Positions 16,559-24,431 of a DNA stretch of 24,431 bases are shown here, one piece after another. The DNA comes from Lachnospiraceae bacterium UBA7050. GTDB lineage: Bacteria; Bacillota; Clostridia; Lachnospirales; Lachnospiraceae. The notes under the pieces were generated by a model, which was not told the DNA's origin, did not search any database, and saw only the letters and a program-made list of their open reading frames with translations. The position numbers and the translations under genes were made by a program. Every line of letters starts with the position of its first letter. Position 1 is the stretch's first letter. The DNA lies in the NCBI GenBank assembly GCA_002493905.1, contig DLAJ01000019.1, positions 1 to 24,431 on the forward strand. Direction: 5' to 3'.

Positions 16559-16810
16559 GAAAATATCCTCCAGCTGGCATTTGATGACAACGCCGATCTC
16601 ATCTCCGACAGCATTCAAGTCACTGATCACTTCCTGAAACGGCTTCTTCGACCCGCTCATATCTACGATCATCATCATATTAAAGTAATCCTGCACGATG
16701 GTCTGCGAAATATCCAGAATATTGATTCCCTGTTCTGCCAGATACGTGCACACCTTTGCAATAATGCCGACCGTATCTTTTCCCACTACCGTAATGATTG
16801 ATTTCTTCAT
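16538..16810 (-). CDS. ACT domain protein, UPF0237 family
   Basis: A 90-residue single ACT domain, starting MKKSIITVVGKDTVGIIAKV and containing the family's NILDISQTIVQDYFNMMM segment. Proteins of this family are small amino-acid-binding regulators, usually encoded directly before a UPF0210 protein as here. The ATG at 16810 matches the conserved start and lies seven bases after a GG-rich site. The ATG at 16816 would add two residues and overlap the stop of the upstream gene as ATGA, so coupled initiation there is also possible. The last five codons (QMHRI and stop) lie inside the first hairpin of array A, so the repeat has shaped the C-terminus. Confidence 0.92.
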   Translation of the reverse strand: MKKSIITVVGKDTVGIIAKVCTYLAEQGINILDISQTIVQDYFNMMMIVDMSGSKKPFQEVISDLNAVGDEIGVVIKCQLEDIFNQMHRI

Positions 16811-16812
16811 GA

Positions 16813-17175
16813 TCATTCCCTGTCCTTTCTTACATCCGTATCTATCTGTTCCCCGGAACTCCTGCCGTTCTCCGTCAGGCTGCACCATGCCTCGTCCACT
16901 TTTCCGCCCCACACGACCGCATTCCGCTGCCGTTCTTCCTTATGTTTTTTGCGAAAGAAGCAAAACAGCATCACCGCAAAAATCAGCATAATCCCCAAAA
17001 ACACCGAAAGTATAAACGCGGGCACGCTCTTTAATACAAACAGTGCCGCCAAAATCCCGCAAAATACCAGGACCACACACAGCCATATCACAGTCTGTTC
17101 CCCTTTTGTTACCGTAACAGAAGAGGAATAATGATAGGACCTGCCTTTTCGAAATCCTGCGATCTGCCTTTTCAT
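16813..17175 (-). CDS. hypothetical two-TM membrane protein
   Basis: A 120-residue protein that I do not recognise. A basic N-terminal stretch (about 1-25) is followed by two hydrophobic helices (about 29-48 and 52-74), a basic Lys/Arg-rich segment, and a soluble acidic tail of about 45 residues. Both ends are probably cytoplasmic. A GGAG site lies close to the ATG. Its stop overlaps the alternative ACT start as ATGA, and it follows the YycJ-type gene by 39 bases, so it is part of the operon. Confidence 0.75.
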   Translation of the reverse strand: MKRQIAGFRKGRSYHYSSSVTVTKGEQTVIWLCVVLVFCGILAALFVLKSVPAFILSVFLGIMLIFAVMLFCFFRKKHKEERQRNAVVWGGKVDEAWCSLTENGRSSGEQIDTDVRKDRE

Positions 17176-17214
17176 CCTTCTCCATCCTTTCGTTTTGGGA
17201 GTTCTCCGTTTCTT

Positions 17215-18012
17215 TCAGACCTCAATGATCTCCGAGCGCTCGCTGCGCTTTGCAACTAATATCCGAAAATCATCCGCGCGGTATGGGTTATCTCCGTTTG
17301 TGATCTCCAGCCGCACCGTCTCATAGGCGAGCTCCGGCAGATTATTCTCCTTACTCAGATGTCCAAGCATGATCGTTTTCATATGATCATGCAGCAGCGC
17401 GCATAACAGCTGCCCGGACGCTTCGTTGCACAAATGCCCGTTTTTTCCTAAAATCCTCTGCTTGAGAGGATAGGGATACGGTCCCACCTCCAACATGCGG
17501 ATGTCGTGGTTTGCCTCCATAATGATCGCATCCATCTGCTGCAAAGATGCCGTCGTCACTTCATCGTAGGTGCCAAGATCGGTTACAACCGCCATCCTTC
17601 TGCCGTCACACGCAAACTTATACGCAACCGGCTCCGCCGCATCATGGGAAATCGGAACCGTATTGATGGTAATATCCTTGATCGTAAATTTTTCCTGCTT
17701 TCTGATCGGCTGAAACAACGACTCATCAATCTCTCCCAGACTGCCCATGCTTTTCAGCGCGCGGATTGTTCCTGCTGTCGCGTAAACCGGCAGTCCGTAT
17801 TTTCTCGCAAGCACACCTAAGCCGTTCACATGATCGTTATGCTCATGGGTAATCAAAATGCCGTCAATCTCCCGCATGGAAACGCCGAGCGACTCCACGC
17901 CCTCAATGGTTTTCTTACCGCTGATACCCGCATCCACAAGCAGATGCGTACTCTGTGAGCCCACATAAATACAATTGCCGCTGCTTCCACTGGCAATACT
18001 GCACATCCTCAT
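17215..18012 (-). CDS. MBL-fold metallohydrolase, YycJ/WalJ family
   Basis: A 265-residue metallo-beta-lactamase-fold protein, close to the family's usual length. Metal-binding motifs are THEHNDH (His56, His58, Asp60, His61), a later His in ISHDAAEP, Asp in VVTDLG, and MLGHLS near the C-terminus. The N-terminus MRMCSIASGSSGN is characteristic. Family members in Bacillus are reported to act on DNA, and they often neighbour WalK; here the neighbours are the FtsA-like protein and a two-TM protein, and no WalRK is present in the window. The ATG at 18012 follows the conserved start, although the ATG at 18006 has better ribosome-site spacing. Confidence 0.9.
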   Translation of the reverse strand: MRMCSIASGSSGNCIYVGSQSTHLLVDAGISGKKTIEGVESLGVSMREIDGILITHEHNDHVNGLGVLARKYGLPVYATAGTIRALKSMGSLGEIDESLFQPIRKQEKFTIKDITINTVPISHDAAEPVAYKFACDGRRMAVVTDLGTYDEVTTASLQQMDAIIMEANHDIRMLEVGPYPYPLKQRILGKNGHLCNEASGQLLCALLHDHMKTIMLGHLSKENNLPELAYETVRLEITNGDNPYRADDFRILVAKRSERSEIIEV

Positions 18013-18064
18013 TTCCTATAACCGTACCTTTCCGTCAGACGCTTTCCGAATCAATCTAACGCCG

Positions 18065-18080
18065 GAAAACGGACGTTTTC
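18065..18080. repeat. isolated short hairpin after the FtsA-like gene
   Basis: A perfect GAAAAC-4-GTTTTC inverted repeat seven bases beyond the FtsA-like stop codon. It is similar in scale to the hairpins of the arrays, but single and with a four-base loop. Confidence 0.45.
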
Positions 18081-18086
18081 TTCCTT

Positions 18087-20372
18087 TCACTTCTCCCAAT
18101 AGATTTCCAGCTGATCCCCATCCGCAAGCACATCCACATAGCCTGCATTTTCTCCGTTTCTCTTCGTTACGACACAGCTTCCATGCGGCGTTGACAGATC
18201 AAAATCAATATAATCAAATACATCAACATAAATATAACTTTTCTTTCCGCTCATCGTGACGGGCGAACCGTTCACAATGACGGTAACGCTCTTCGTCTCT
18301 GCAGGCTGCGGTTTACCCTGCGCTGTTTCGGACTGCATTTTACTCTGTGCTGCTTCAGACTGCGGCTTACTCTGTGCTGTTTCAGACTGCATTCTACTCT
18401 GTGCTGTTTCAGACTGCGGCTTACTCTGCATCATTTCAGGCTGCACTTCACTTTTTGTTGTTTCCTTTTCCGCTTCTTCAAAAGCCACTCCGGCACTTCC
18501 GCTGCCGTCTGATGCGCGCTCCGGTTCCATCCCCGGCTGCTGCATACGCCCCGCACGTTCCAAGCGTTCCGCTTCTGTCAGCCAGCTTTCTGCGGCGGTA
18601 TCTTCCCCGTACACCTCGTCCGCCGCTTCCCCCCACTCGACAGAAAAGTTTTCATAGACGCGTGTTTTGGAATCCGCCGGCATATGGTTGACTGCCAGAC
18701 GCAGACTGCTGTTCTCCAGTTCCAAAAATTTCCTAAGCTGCTCTACCGTATAATAATTATTGATCTCAATCACATCATTCTGTTCAATCTCATAATACTC
18801 GGACTGCAGCGCGCCGTTAACTACCGCATATTTCGGCAGGTCCATATCCTTTCCGTTCACACGGATGCGGATGGTCGCATGGTACTCCGGCAGCTTTCCG
18901 ATCGTACACGATGCGGGCGCCCCTGCCGTGGACGGCTCCACATCAATCACATCATTCGCATGAATCGGCGTTGTGATATCCGCAGGCGCACCGTTGACAT
19001 GGATAACCGCCGCCTCACCCGCCTCTCCGCGGATATGCCTTGTCTTCCCGTCCAATACAAATACCAACTCTTCGCCCCGCTTTGGAAACATATCGGCATT
19101 TGGAAATTCCGCCTGCATGGCTGCATCCACAACCGCCAGATGGGAATTATCGTACAGCTTCACACGTTTATGATTCAGCGTGACGTGAATAAAATGATTC
19201 CCCTGCTCATAAAAACAAAGGCAAATACCGATCGGCGTAACAAGCAGAGAATCCTTCTTGACATCCTCCTGCACAAAACGGATCTTCTGCATGACTTCCT
19301 CTCCGCGGAGCGCCACACGTTCTTTCACGATGTCCAGCTCTTTTGCAAGCGCTTCTTCATAGCCCGGAATCTTACCGCCGCCGCCGACGACAAACACGGC
19401 GCTTACCGGCTTCCCGCCGTTTAATTCCTTGATCTTGTCCGCCGCAAGCTTTGCCATTGCATCAATGCGTTCCTGCAGTACGGCAAGCGCATCTTCTCTT
19501 GTAATACTCTGCTCCAGCCCCATAATATCACGATAGGTTACGCTTTCTTTTTCACAAATTCCCCGTTTAATCTGCTCTGCCGTGTTGAAATCCACAAGGC
19601 AGTGTTGTGCGACCACTTCAGTCAATGAATCCCCCGCAACCGGGATCATGCCATAAGCAACGATACTTCCCTCTTTCGTGATAGAAATATCCGAGGTCCC
19701 CGCTCCGACATCCACAAGCGCGATATTAAGCATACGGTACATCTGCGGTATCGCAACCTGAATCGCTGCAATCGGCTCCAATGTCAGATTTACGACCTGA
19801 AGGCCGGCAAAACCGACCGCTTTATATAACCCATCCACAACTTCATCCGGCAGAAAAGTGGCGATCATTTCAACCTCGATCCTGCGGGCACGGTGATTTT
19901 CCAAATTGCCGATTGGATAATCATTGAGATAATATTTGATTACGGTGGAACCGACACAGTAAAAACGAATATCCGTCTCATTCGATTCGGAAAACTGGCG
20001 GTACGCTTTCTCCACGCCAAGCGCCTCCAGCCCGTAAATATCCTCCTCGGTAACATCATGCTCCTCTTCATAATCAATACCAACGCGCACCTTCTCCGTG
20101 CGCAGAACCCGCCCTGCTGCCGCAATACACACATCGTTCAGGGTAAGCCCTGTGCTTTTTTGTAGTTCATCTCTCACAAGCGCAATCGTAGAACCGACTT
20201 GGGCGATGTCATGAATCTGCCCGTCAAGCATAGCGCGCGTCTCATGTTCAACGGATTTCTGCGCAATGACGATAAATTGATCTCCCGAGCGGTAACCCAC
20301 CGTTCCAACCACGCTTCTCGTCCCGATATCCAAGCCAAACACCGTCTGCGCGGCATATTTACTCAAGTCCAC
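18087..20372 (-). CDS. FtsA-like actin-family cell division protein with long C-terminal extension
   Basis: A 761-residue protein of the FtsA/PilM actin-like ATPase group. Phosphate-1 loop FGLDIGTRS (12-20), phosphate-2 LVDVGAGTSDIS and adenosine loop VFVVGGGGKIPGYEEA are all present within the first 350 residues. Classical FtsA is about 420 residues; the remaining 340 here form additional soluble domains, a Gln/Ser-rich repeat linker at 640-694 and a final beta-rich domain of 67 residues. I see no clear C-terminal membrane-targeting helix. The start is GTG (begins MDLSKYA), one base after the coaE stop, with GGGAG five bases upstream, so it is translationally coupled to coaE. The likely role is in septum or cell-envelope assembly; the particular partner is unknown. 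Confidence 0.88.
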   Translation of the reverse strand: MDLSKYAAQTVFGLDIGTRSVVGTVGYRSGDQFIVIAQKSVEHETRAMLDGQIHDIAQVGSTIALVRDELQKSTGLTLNDVCIAAAGRVLRTEKVRVGIDYEEEHDVTEEDIYGLEALGVEKAYRQFSESNETDIRFYCVGSTVIKYYLNDYPIGNLENHRARRIEVEMIATFLPDEVVDGLYKAVGFAGLQVVNLTLEPIAAIQVAIPQMYRMLNIALVDVGAGTSDISITKEGSIVAYGMIPVAGDSLTEVVAQHCLVDFNTAEQIKRGICEKESVTYRDIMGLEQSITREDALAVLQERIDAMAKLAADKIKELNGGKPVSAVFVVGGGGKIPGYEEALAKELDIVKERVALRGEEVMQKIRFVQEDVKKDSLLVTPIGICLCFYEQGNHFIHVTLNHKRVKLYDNSHLAVVDAAMQAEFPNADMFPKRGEELVFVLDGKTRHIRGEAGEAAVIHVNGAPADITTPIHANDVIDVEPSTAGAPASCTIGKLPEYHATIRIRVNGKDMDLPKYAVVNGALQSEYYEIEQNDVIEINNYYTVEQLRKFLELENSSLRLAVNHMPADSKTRVYENFSVEWGEAADEVYGEDTAAESWLTEAERLERAGRMQQPGMEPERASDGSGSAGVAFEEAEKETTKSEVQPEMMQSKPQSETAQSRMQSETAQSKPQSEAAQSKMQSETAQGKPQPAETKSVTVIVNGSPVTMSGKKSYIYVDVFDYIDFDLSTPHGSCVVTKRNGENAGYVDVLADGDQLEIYWEK
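18291..18455 (-). repeat. in-frame tandem repeats in the FtsA-like gene
   Basis: Four to five copies of a 27-base unit encode the nine-residue motif SK(P/M)QSETAQ. Copies with Pro and Met alternate, giving a 54-base higher-order period. All copies stay in frame and build a disordered linker at residues 640-694. Copy number is likely to vary between strains. Confidence 0.9.
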
Positions 20373-20373
20373 G

Positions 20374-20967
20374 TCATCTCCCCCCTAACTGTATATCAAT
20401 CTGACGGTATGCCTCCTCCGGCTCTCCGCTGTTATCGATCACCACCCGGCAGTGCCGGCGAAAATCTGCTTCCGTCAATTGGCTTTTCATGATGGCATCC
20501 GCTTTTGTCTGCGTGTATCCGCGCGTTTCCATAATCCGCCTCCTGCGCACATCCTCATCCGCGTAAATATACCAAAGCTCATCACAGATTTCATCGTAAT
20601 GCTCCTCGATCAAAAGTGCCGCCTCTATGAAAAAATAATCGGTCTTCCCGGAATCTGCTTCCTTTTTGATCTCCGCTAAAATCGTCCTCTTTACCGCGGG
20701 GTGAAGAATTGCATTAACTCCGGCAAGCAGCTCCTGATCATGAAAGATGCGATGCGCCATTTTCTGCCGGTCTATGCTTCCATCTTTCCAAAGCACGTCT
20801 GCCCCCAGCAGCCTGACAAGCTCCTCATAACAACTGCTGCCCTTCTCCTGAAGCTGCTTTGCCGTCAGGTCTGCATAAATCACCCGACAGGAATAATGAC
20901 TCTCTATGTAGGCGAGAAGCATGGATTTTCCGGCTCCTACGCCTCCCGTGATTCCGATAATCTTCAT
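20374..20967 (-). CDS. coaE: dephospho-CoA kinase
   Basis: A 197-residue P-loop kinase that performs the last step of coenzyme A synthesis, phosphorylating dephospho-CoA at the ribose 3'-OH. Walker A GGVGAGKS is at residues 8-15, and the family segments VIYADLTAKQLQEKG, HRIFHDQELLAGVNAILHPA and ETRGYTQTKADAIMKSQ are present. Normal family length. I chose the ATG at 20967 (MKIIGITGG), which has AGGAAG seven bases upstream; the frame is open 13 codons further, but that stretch is not conserved and reaches into the hairpin array behind polA. The FtsA-like gene begins one base after its stop. Confidence 0.96.
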   Translation of the reverse strand: MKIIGITGGVGAGKSMLLAYIESHYSCRVIYADLTAKQLQEKGSSCYEELVRLLGADVLWKDGSIDRQKMAHRIFHDQELLAGVNAILHPAVKRTILAEIKKEADSGKTDYFFIEAALLIEEHYDEICDELWYIYADEDVRRRRIMETRGYTQTKADAIMKSQLTEADFRRHCRVVIDNSGEPEEAYRQIDIQLGGR

Positions 20968-21000
20968 ACCCCGACTTCCTTTATTCCCCAGTTCCAAAAG

Positions 21001-21088
21001 AATCACTATGTGATTTCAAAAGAATCGCTATGTGATTCCAAAAGAATCGCTATGCGATTCTTTGAAGAGTTTCGCTTCCGCGAAGCTC
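21001..21088 (-). repeat. array B: four short palindromes between polA and coaE
   Basis: Units at 21001-21015, 21022-21038, 21041-21063 (a perfect 10-bp stem AAAGAATCGC with loop TAT) and 21067-21088 (GAGTTTCGC, loop TTCC, GCGAAGCTC). The first three share a 22-base period of the form AATCRC-TAT-GYGATT followed by CAAAAG-like spacers. The fourth has another stem and begins right after the polA stop codon. Here the variant pairs are G-U on the plus strand, unlike array A. Confidence 0.85.
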
Positions 21089-23827
21089 TCATTTTGCCTC
21101 ATACCAGTTTGTTCCGGTATGAAGGTCAACGGCCAGTTCTACGGATAAATCTGCCGCATGCTGCATCTCCCCTGCCAGTATCTCACGCACGCGCGCTTCC
21201 TCCTCCGGCGCGGTCTCAATCAGCAGTTCGTCATGGATCTGCAGGATCAGTCTTGACTGGAGCCTCTCCGTACACAGCCTGTCAAACACATGAATCATTG
21301 CAATTTTCATAATATCCGCCGCAGTTCCCTGGATCGGCGCATTCATAGCGACACGCTCGCCAAACTGGCGCTGCATAAAATTAGAAGATTTCAGTTCCGG
21401 TATCGGCCTGCGCCGCCCATACATCGTCGTGCTGTATCCATGCTTTTTCGCCTCCGAAACAGCATGATCCAAAAAACGCTTAATGGACGGATAGGTTGCA
21501 AAATACTGCTCAATATACTCAGAGGCCTCCTGCCTGCTGATACTTAAATCCTGACTTAACCCGAACGAGCTGATGCCGTACACAATTCCAAAATTGACCG
21601 CCTTCGCATTGCGCCTCTGTAAGTCCGTGACCTCCTCAAACGGCGTATGGAAAACCTTTGACGCCGTGATGCGGTGAATGTCCTGCTCCTGATGATATGC
21701 CTCGATCAGTTCGTCATCCCCCGACATATGGGCCAGAATCCGAAGCTCGATCTGCGAATAATCCGCATCCATAAAAAGATAACCATCCTTCGGAATGAAA
21801 CATTTGCGTATCAGTCTTCCGAGCTCGGTGCGCATCGGAATGTTCTGCAGATTCGGCTCGGTTGAGCTGATCCTTCCGGTCGCTGTGATCGTCTGATTAA
21901 ACGTTGTATGAATGCGGTCGTTCTCATCCACGCATCCGCCCAGCCCGTCCGCATAGGTCGATTTCAGCTTTGCAAGCCCGCGGTACTCGAGCACATCCTT
22001 TACAATCGGATTGTCCTCCGCCAGCTTCTCCAGCACATCCGCTGCCGTCGAATACCCGGTCTTTGTCTTCTTACCGCCCTTCATATGCAGCTTCTCAAAT
22101 AAAATCTCACCGAGCTGCTTTGGAGAGTTAATGTTAAACTGCTCCCCCGCCTGATCATAGATTTGCTGCTCTAAGACATTCATCCGCCCCGACAGCGTAT
22201 CACCGTAGGCTTTTAACTCCTCCGGCCGGATGCGGATCCCCGCCTTCTCCATATTGCATAGCACATAGGAAAGCGGCATTTCCACGTTCCGGAATAACGT
22301 CTCCATCTGCGTATCTGAAAGCCCCGCTTTCAACTTTGGATATGCCAAAAATCCGGTTCTCGCCACATCACACAAATACGCGGCGTATTCCTCCTGTTTC
22401 TGCTCATAAGCGTCCCTCTCCGGGAGTTTTCCGAAACGCTCCGCATATCCTGCCATTGTGATTCCCGCATACTCCGCCGCCACATCCTGCGGCTCATAAT
22501 CATTCTTTAGCGGATTTAAGAGATAAGCGGCAAGCTTGCTGTCAAAAAAGTAACGGCTCACCTCCGCCGACGTGCACGCTTTGCCCAGCCCAAGCAGGGG
22601 ATACAGCCCCTTACAGTCAAACGCAATAAGCGTCACGCCGCTGTCTCCGGCTGCGAGCGCACCCACGTTCTCCTTTAACGCTGCCTCCTCAAACACCGGC
22701 GTACGCGCAAGCCACGCATGCGCCGCATCCGTCACAAGCACCATGACAAGCTGTTCCTCATGTGCCGCAAAATCAAGCTGAAACTGTCCGTCTGCGCCGC
22801 TCTTCATGCCTGAAGCATCCGCCTTAAAACCGACGCAGGCGATTCCCGCCATCTTCCTCGCCTTTACTTCCTCAAGAATCTTTTGAAGTTCCGTTAAGCT
22901 TGTCAGCTCTTTCAATTCACATACCGCTTCGGAAGCATTCTGTTCATTTCCCGCCTCATCATCCGAAAAGCGCGCCAGATACTGCTTAAATCCAAGCTTC
23001 TGAAAATACGGACGGGACTTTTCATTAAAAAACTCACCGACCCGCGCCTTTTCAAAATCATATGGAAATTCTGCATTTATATTGATTGTGGCAAGCGTTT
23101 TGCTTAATTCTGCCAAAGCACGGTTTTCTATTAAGCTTTCGCGGATGCTTTTTTTCTCAATCTCATCCACATGCGCATAAATATTGTCAAGCGTTCCGAA
23201 ACGCACCATCAAATCTGTCGCCGTCTTCTGTCCGACTTTCGGCACTCCGGGGATGTTATCGGCAGTATCACCCATCAGCGCCTTCAGATCAATAAATCCC
23301 TGCGGCGTCACCTGATATGCCGCCATGACATCCGCCGCATAATAATCCTCAACCTCGGTTCTTGCGCCCTTGGTCTTTGGAATCCGCACCTTAATATGCT
23401 CGGAAGCAATCTGTAAAAGGTCACGGTCGCCGGATACAAGCGATACTTCCATGCCCCGCTCCTGCGCCCTGTTTGCAAGCGTGCCAAGCAGGTCGTCCGC
23501 CTCAAGCCCCGCCTGCTCCACAAGACAGACGCCCATCGCCGCAAGAAGCTCCTTCATGACCGGCACCTGCTCACGGAGCTCGTCCGGCATCGGTTTTCTC
23601 GTGCCTTTATACGCCGCATAGATCTCATGACGGAACGTCGGTGCATGCACGTCGAACGCAACCGTCAGATATTCCGGTTTCTCTTCCTCCAAAATCTTGA
23701 ACATAATATTCAAAAAACCGTAGACTGCGTTCGTATGCAGCCCTTCCCGGTTTGTTAAGTCCGGCACACCGTAAAACGCACGGTTTAAGATACTGTGTCC
23801 GTCTATCAAAACAATTTTTTCACTCAT
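21089..23827 (-). CDS. polA: DNA polymerase I
   Basis: A 912-residue three-domain enzyme for Okazaki-fragment maturation and repair. The N-terminal 5'-3' exonuclease (about 1-290) has VSGDRDLLQ and GDTADNIPGVPKVGQKTA. The middle domain (about 310-490) is exonuclease-like but lacks the Asp-x-Glu start motif and the other acidic residues for 3'-5' proofreading, so it is probably inactive. The polymerase domain carries motif A DADYSQIELR (687-696), motif B RRNAKAVNFGIVYG (738-751) and motif C QIHDE (863-867). The ATG at 23827 has AAAGGG at a rather long 11-12 bases. The gene lies between the zinc-finger protein and coaE; polA followed by coaE is a common order in Firmicutes. Confidence 0.97.
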   Translation of the reverse strand: MSEKIVLIDGHSILNRAFYGVPDLTNREGLHTNAVYGFLNIMFKILEEEKPEYLTVAFDVHAPTFRHEIYAAYKGTRKPMPDELREQVPVMKELLAAMGVCLVEQAGLEADDLLGTLANRAQERGMEVSLVSGDRDLLQIASEHIKVRIPKTKGARTEVEDYYAADVMAAYQVTPQGFIDLKALMGDTADNIPGVPKVGQKTATDLMVRFGTLDNIYAHVDEIEKKSIRESLIENRALAELSKTLATININAEFPYDFEKARVGEFFNEKSRPYFQKLGFKQYLARFSDDEAGNEQNASEAVCELKELTSLTELQKILEEVKARKMAGIACVGFKADASGMKSGADGQFQLDFAAHEEQLVMVLVTDAAHAWLARTPVFEEAALKENVGALAAGDSGVTLIAFDCKGLYPLLGLGKACTSAEVSRYFFDSKLAAYLLNPLKNDYEPQDVAAEYAGITMAGYAERFGKLPERDAYEQKQEEYAAYLCDVARTGFLAYPKLKAGLSDTQMETLFRNVEMPLSYVLCNMEKAGIRIRPEELKAYGDTLSGRMNVLEQQIYDQAGEQFNINSPKQLGEILFEKLHMKGGKKTKTGYSTAADVLEKLAEDNPIVKDVLEYRGLAKLKSTYADGLGGCVDENDRIHTTFNQTITATGRISSTEPNLQNIPMRTELGRLIRKCFIPKDGYLFMDADYSQIELRILAHMSGDDELIEAYHQEQDIHRITASKVFHTPFEEVTDLQRRNAKAVNFGIVYGISSFGLSQDLSISRQEASEYIEQYFATYPSIKRFLDHAVSEAKKHGYSTTMYGRRRPIPELKSSNFMQRQFGERVAMNAPIQGTAADIMKIAMIHVFDRLCTERLQSRLILQIHDELLIETAPEEEARVREILAGEMQHAADLSVELAVDLHTGTNWYEAK

Positions 23828-23868
23828 AAAATGATAATGCCCTTTCTATGGGAGTACCGATGTTCCCC

Positions 23869-24189
23869 TCAATACAGTACAAAAAAGGAGAGTAAAAAAG
23901 AAGCTGCCACAGCGGCAATCTCCGCGCTGAACAAAATCCGGTCAAAGATTTTTTTGCGGTGAACGCGCCGTTTCGTCCAAAGCAGCATGTCCTTTAATTC
24001 CTTATTTAAGTCAAACGCGCCGCCGTCCTCTAAGCGGTGCATGCCCTCGCTGATCAGATACTGAATGGCAAGCTCCTCCGTACAGAGCGGGCACTGCTCG
24101 ATATGTCCGACAAATTCTTCCGTATCGCGCTCGTCCAGTTCCCCCGACAAAAATGATGCGATTCTGCGTTCTGCAGCCGTACAATCCAT
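23869..24189 (-). CDS. anti-sigma-factor-like zinc-finger membrane protein
   Basis: A 106-residue protein with an N-terminal zinc-finger of the zf-HC2 type, His29-x3-Cys33-x2-Cys36 (GHIEQCPLC), preceded by Cys3. It has a single C-terminal membrane helix (about 84-106, ending SFFVLY) and almost no extracytoplasmic part. This is the layout of small anti-sigma factors that hold an ECF sigma factor at the membrane. No sigma-factor gene is seen here; it would be expected directly upstream, outside the window. A GG-rich site precedes the ATG. It may instead be an orphan member with another partner. Confidence 0.75.
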   Translation of the reverse strand: MDCTAAERRIASFLSGELDERDTEEFVGHIEQCPLCTEELAIQYLISEGMHRLEDGGAFDLNKELKDMLLWTKRRVHRKKIFDRILFSAEIAAVAASFLLSFFVLY

Positions 24190-24282
24190 ACCGACTTCCG
24201 CCTTTCTATTCTTTCCGGCACATTTATGCGCAAAGATGCGTCCTCATTCCATCTTTAATGGATAGGAAATTTCTCCAATTCC

Positions 24283-24431
24283 AGAAGAAATGCCAAAGGC
24301 ATTTCTTCTAAAGAGTCTCCTTCGAAAACTCTTCTTTATGTTATAGGAAATTCCTCGCCTAGAAGAACGCGCAGCGTTCCAGAAGAAATGCCGAAGGCAT
24401 TTCTTCGAAAGAGTTTGCGGAACGCAAACTC
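24283..24431 (-). repeat. array C: compound block of short-loop palindromes, runs off the window
   Basis: In order: 24283-24309, a perfect 12-bp stem AGAAGAAATGCC with loop AAA; 24311-24333, a stem beginning AAGAG with two pairs that are G-U on the minus strand; 24345-24355, AGGAAATTCCT; 24365-24379, GAACGC-GCA-GCGTTC; 24382-24406, a perfect 11-bp stem with loop GAA; and 24411-24431, a perfect 9-bp stem GAGTTTGCG with loop GAA. A segment of ATAGGAAATT plus an AGAAGAAATGCC hairpin occurs twice, so the block has partly duplicated. No gene is seen between 24190 and the end. Confidence 0.85.

Noticed and set aside
18684..19424. Plus-strand frame of 246 codons
   Set aside because: Antisense to the FtsA-like gene; its His/Arg-rich composition is typical of a shadow frame.

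Overview
The window looks like a chromosomal segment of an anaerobic Clostridia-type Firmicute, most likely in or near the Lachnospiraceae. The evidence is a Pta/YceD/L32 neighbourhood, TmcAL, a UPF0237-UPF0210 gene pair, a YycJ-type hydrolase, an FtsA-like protein much longer than classical FtsA, and strong purine-rich ribosome binding sites. This is judged from protein sequences and gene order only; no marker gene for a species call is present.

Left part (1 to about 10,090): visibly AT-rich accessory DNA. It opens with a small orphan ORF (254-520) that may be the 3' remnant of a larger gene, followed by about 700 bases with no convincing gene. Next comes a seven-gene minus-strand cluster, read from 9850 down to 1295: a radical SAM/SPASM enzyme with an RRE-like N-terminus, a second and shorter radical SAM/SPASM enzyme, a small Cys-containing peptide, a double-FtsX ABC permease, its ABC ATPase, a cytoplasmic subtilisin-like (S8) protease, and a fused ABC exporter. 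The genes are tightly packed or overlapping except for one 161-base internal gap. A near-consensus promoter lies just upstream of the first gene. I read this as a biosynthesis, processing and export cluster for a ribosomally made, radical-SAM-modified peptide (RiPP). The product and the exact precursor core are unknown; this is the most interesting system in the window.

Middle part (10,094 to 13,555): housekeeping genes with higher GC. rpmF and yceD have their own perfect-consensus promoter and a terminator. pta is upstream of them on the same strand, and ackA is not between them. tmcAL is divergent from pta on the plus strand.

Right part (13,650 to 24,431): a long run of minus-strand genes: a zinc-finger/TM anti-sigma-like protein, polA, coaE, the FtsA-like protein, a YycJ-type MBL hydrolase, a two-TM protein, an ACT-domain protein, a PFL/UPF0210 protein and a MATE exporter. 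Three of the gaps or flanks (16493-16558, 21001-21088, 24283 to the window end) hold arrays of short palindromes. Most have loops of three bases, and the stems differ from unit to unit and from array to array. They are structured intergenic repeats that I cannot assign to a named family, and they are the second thing worth following up.
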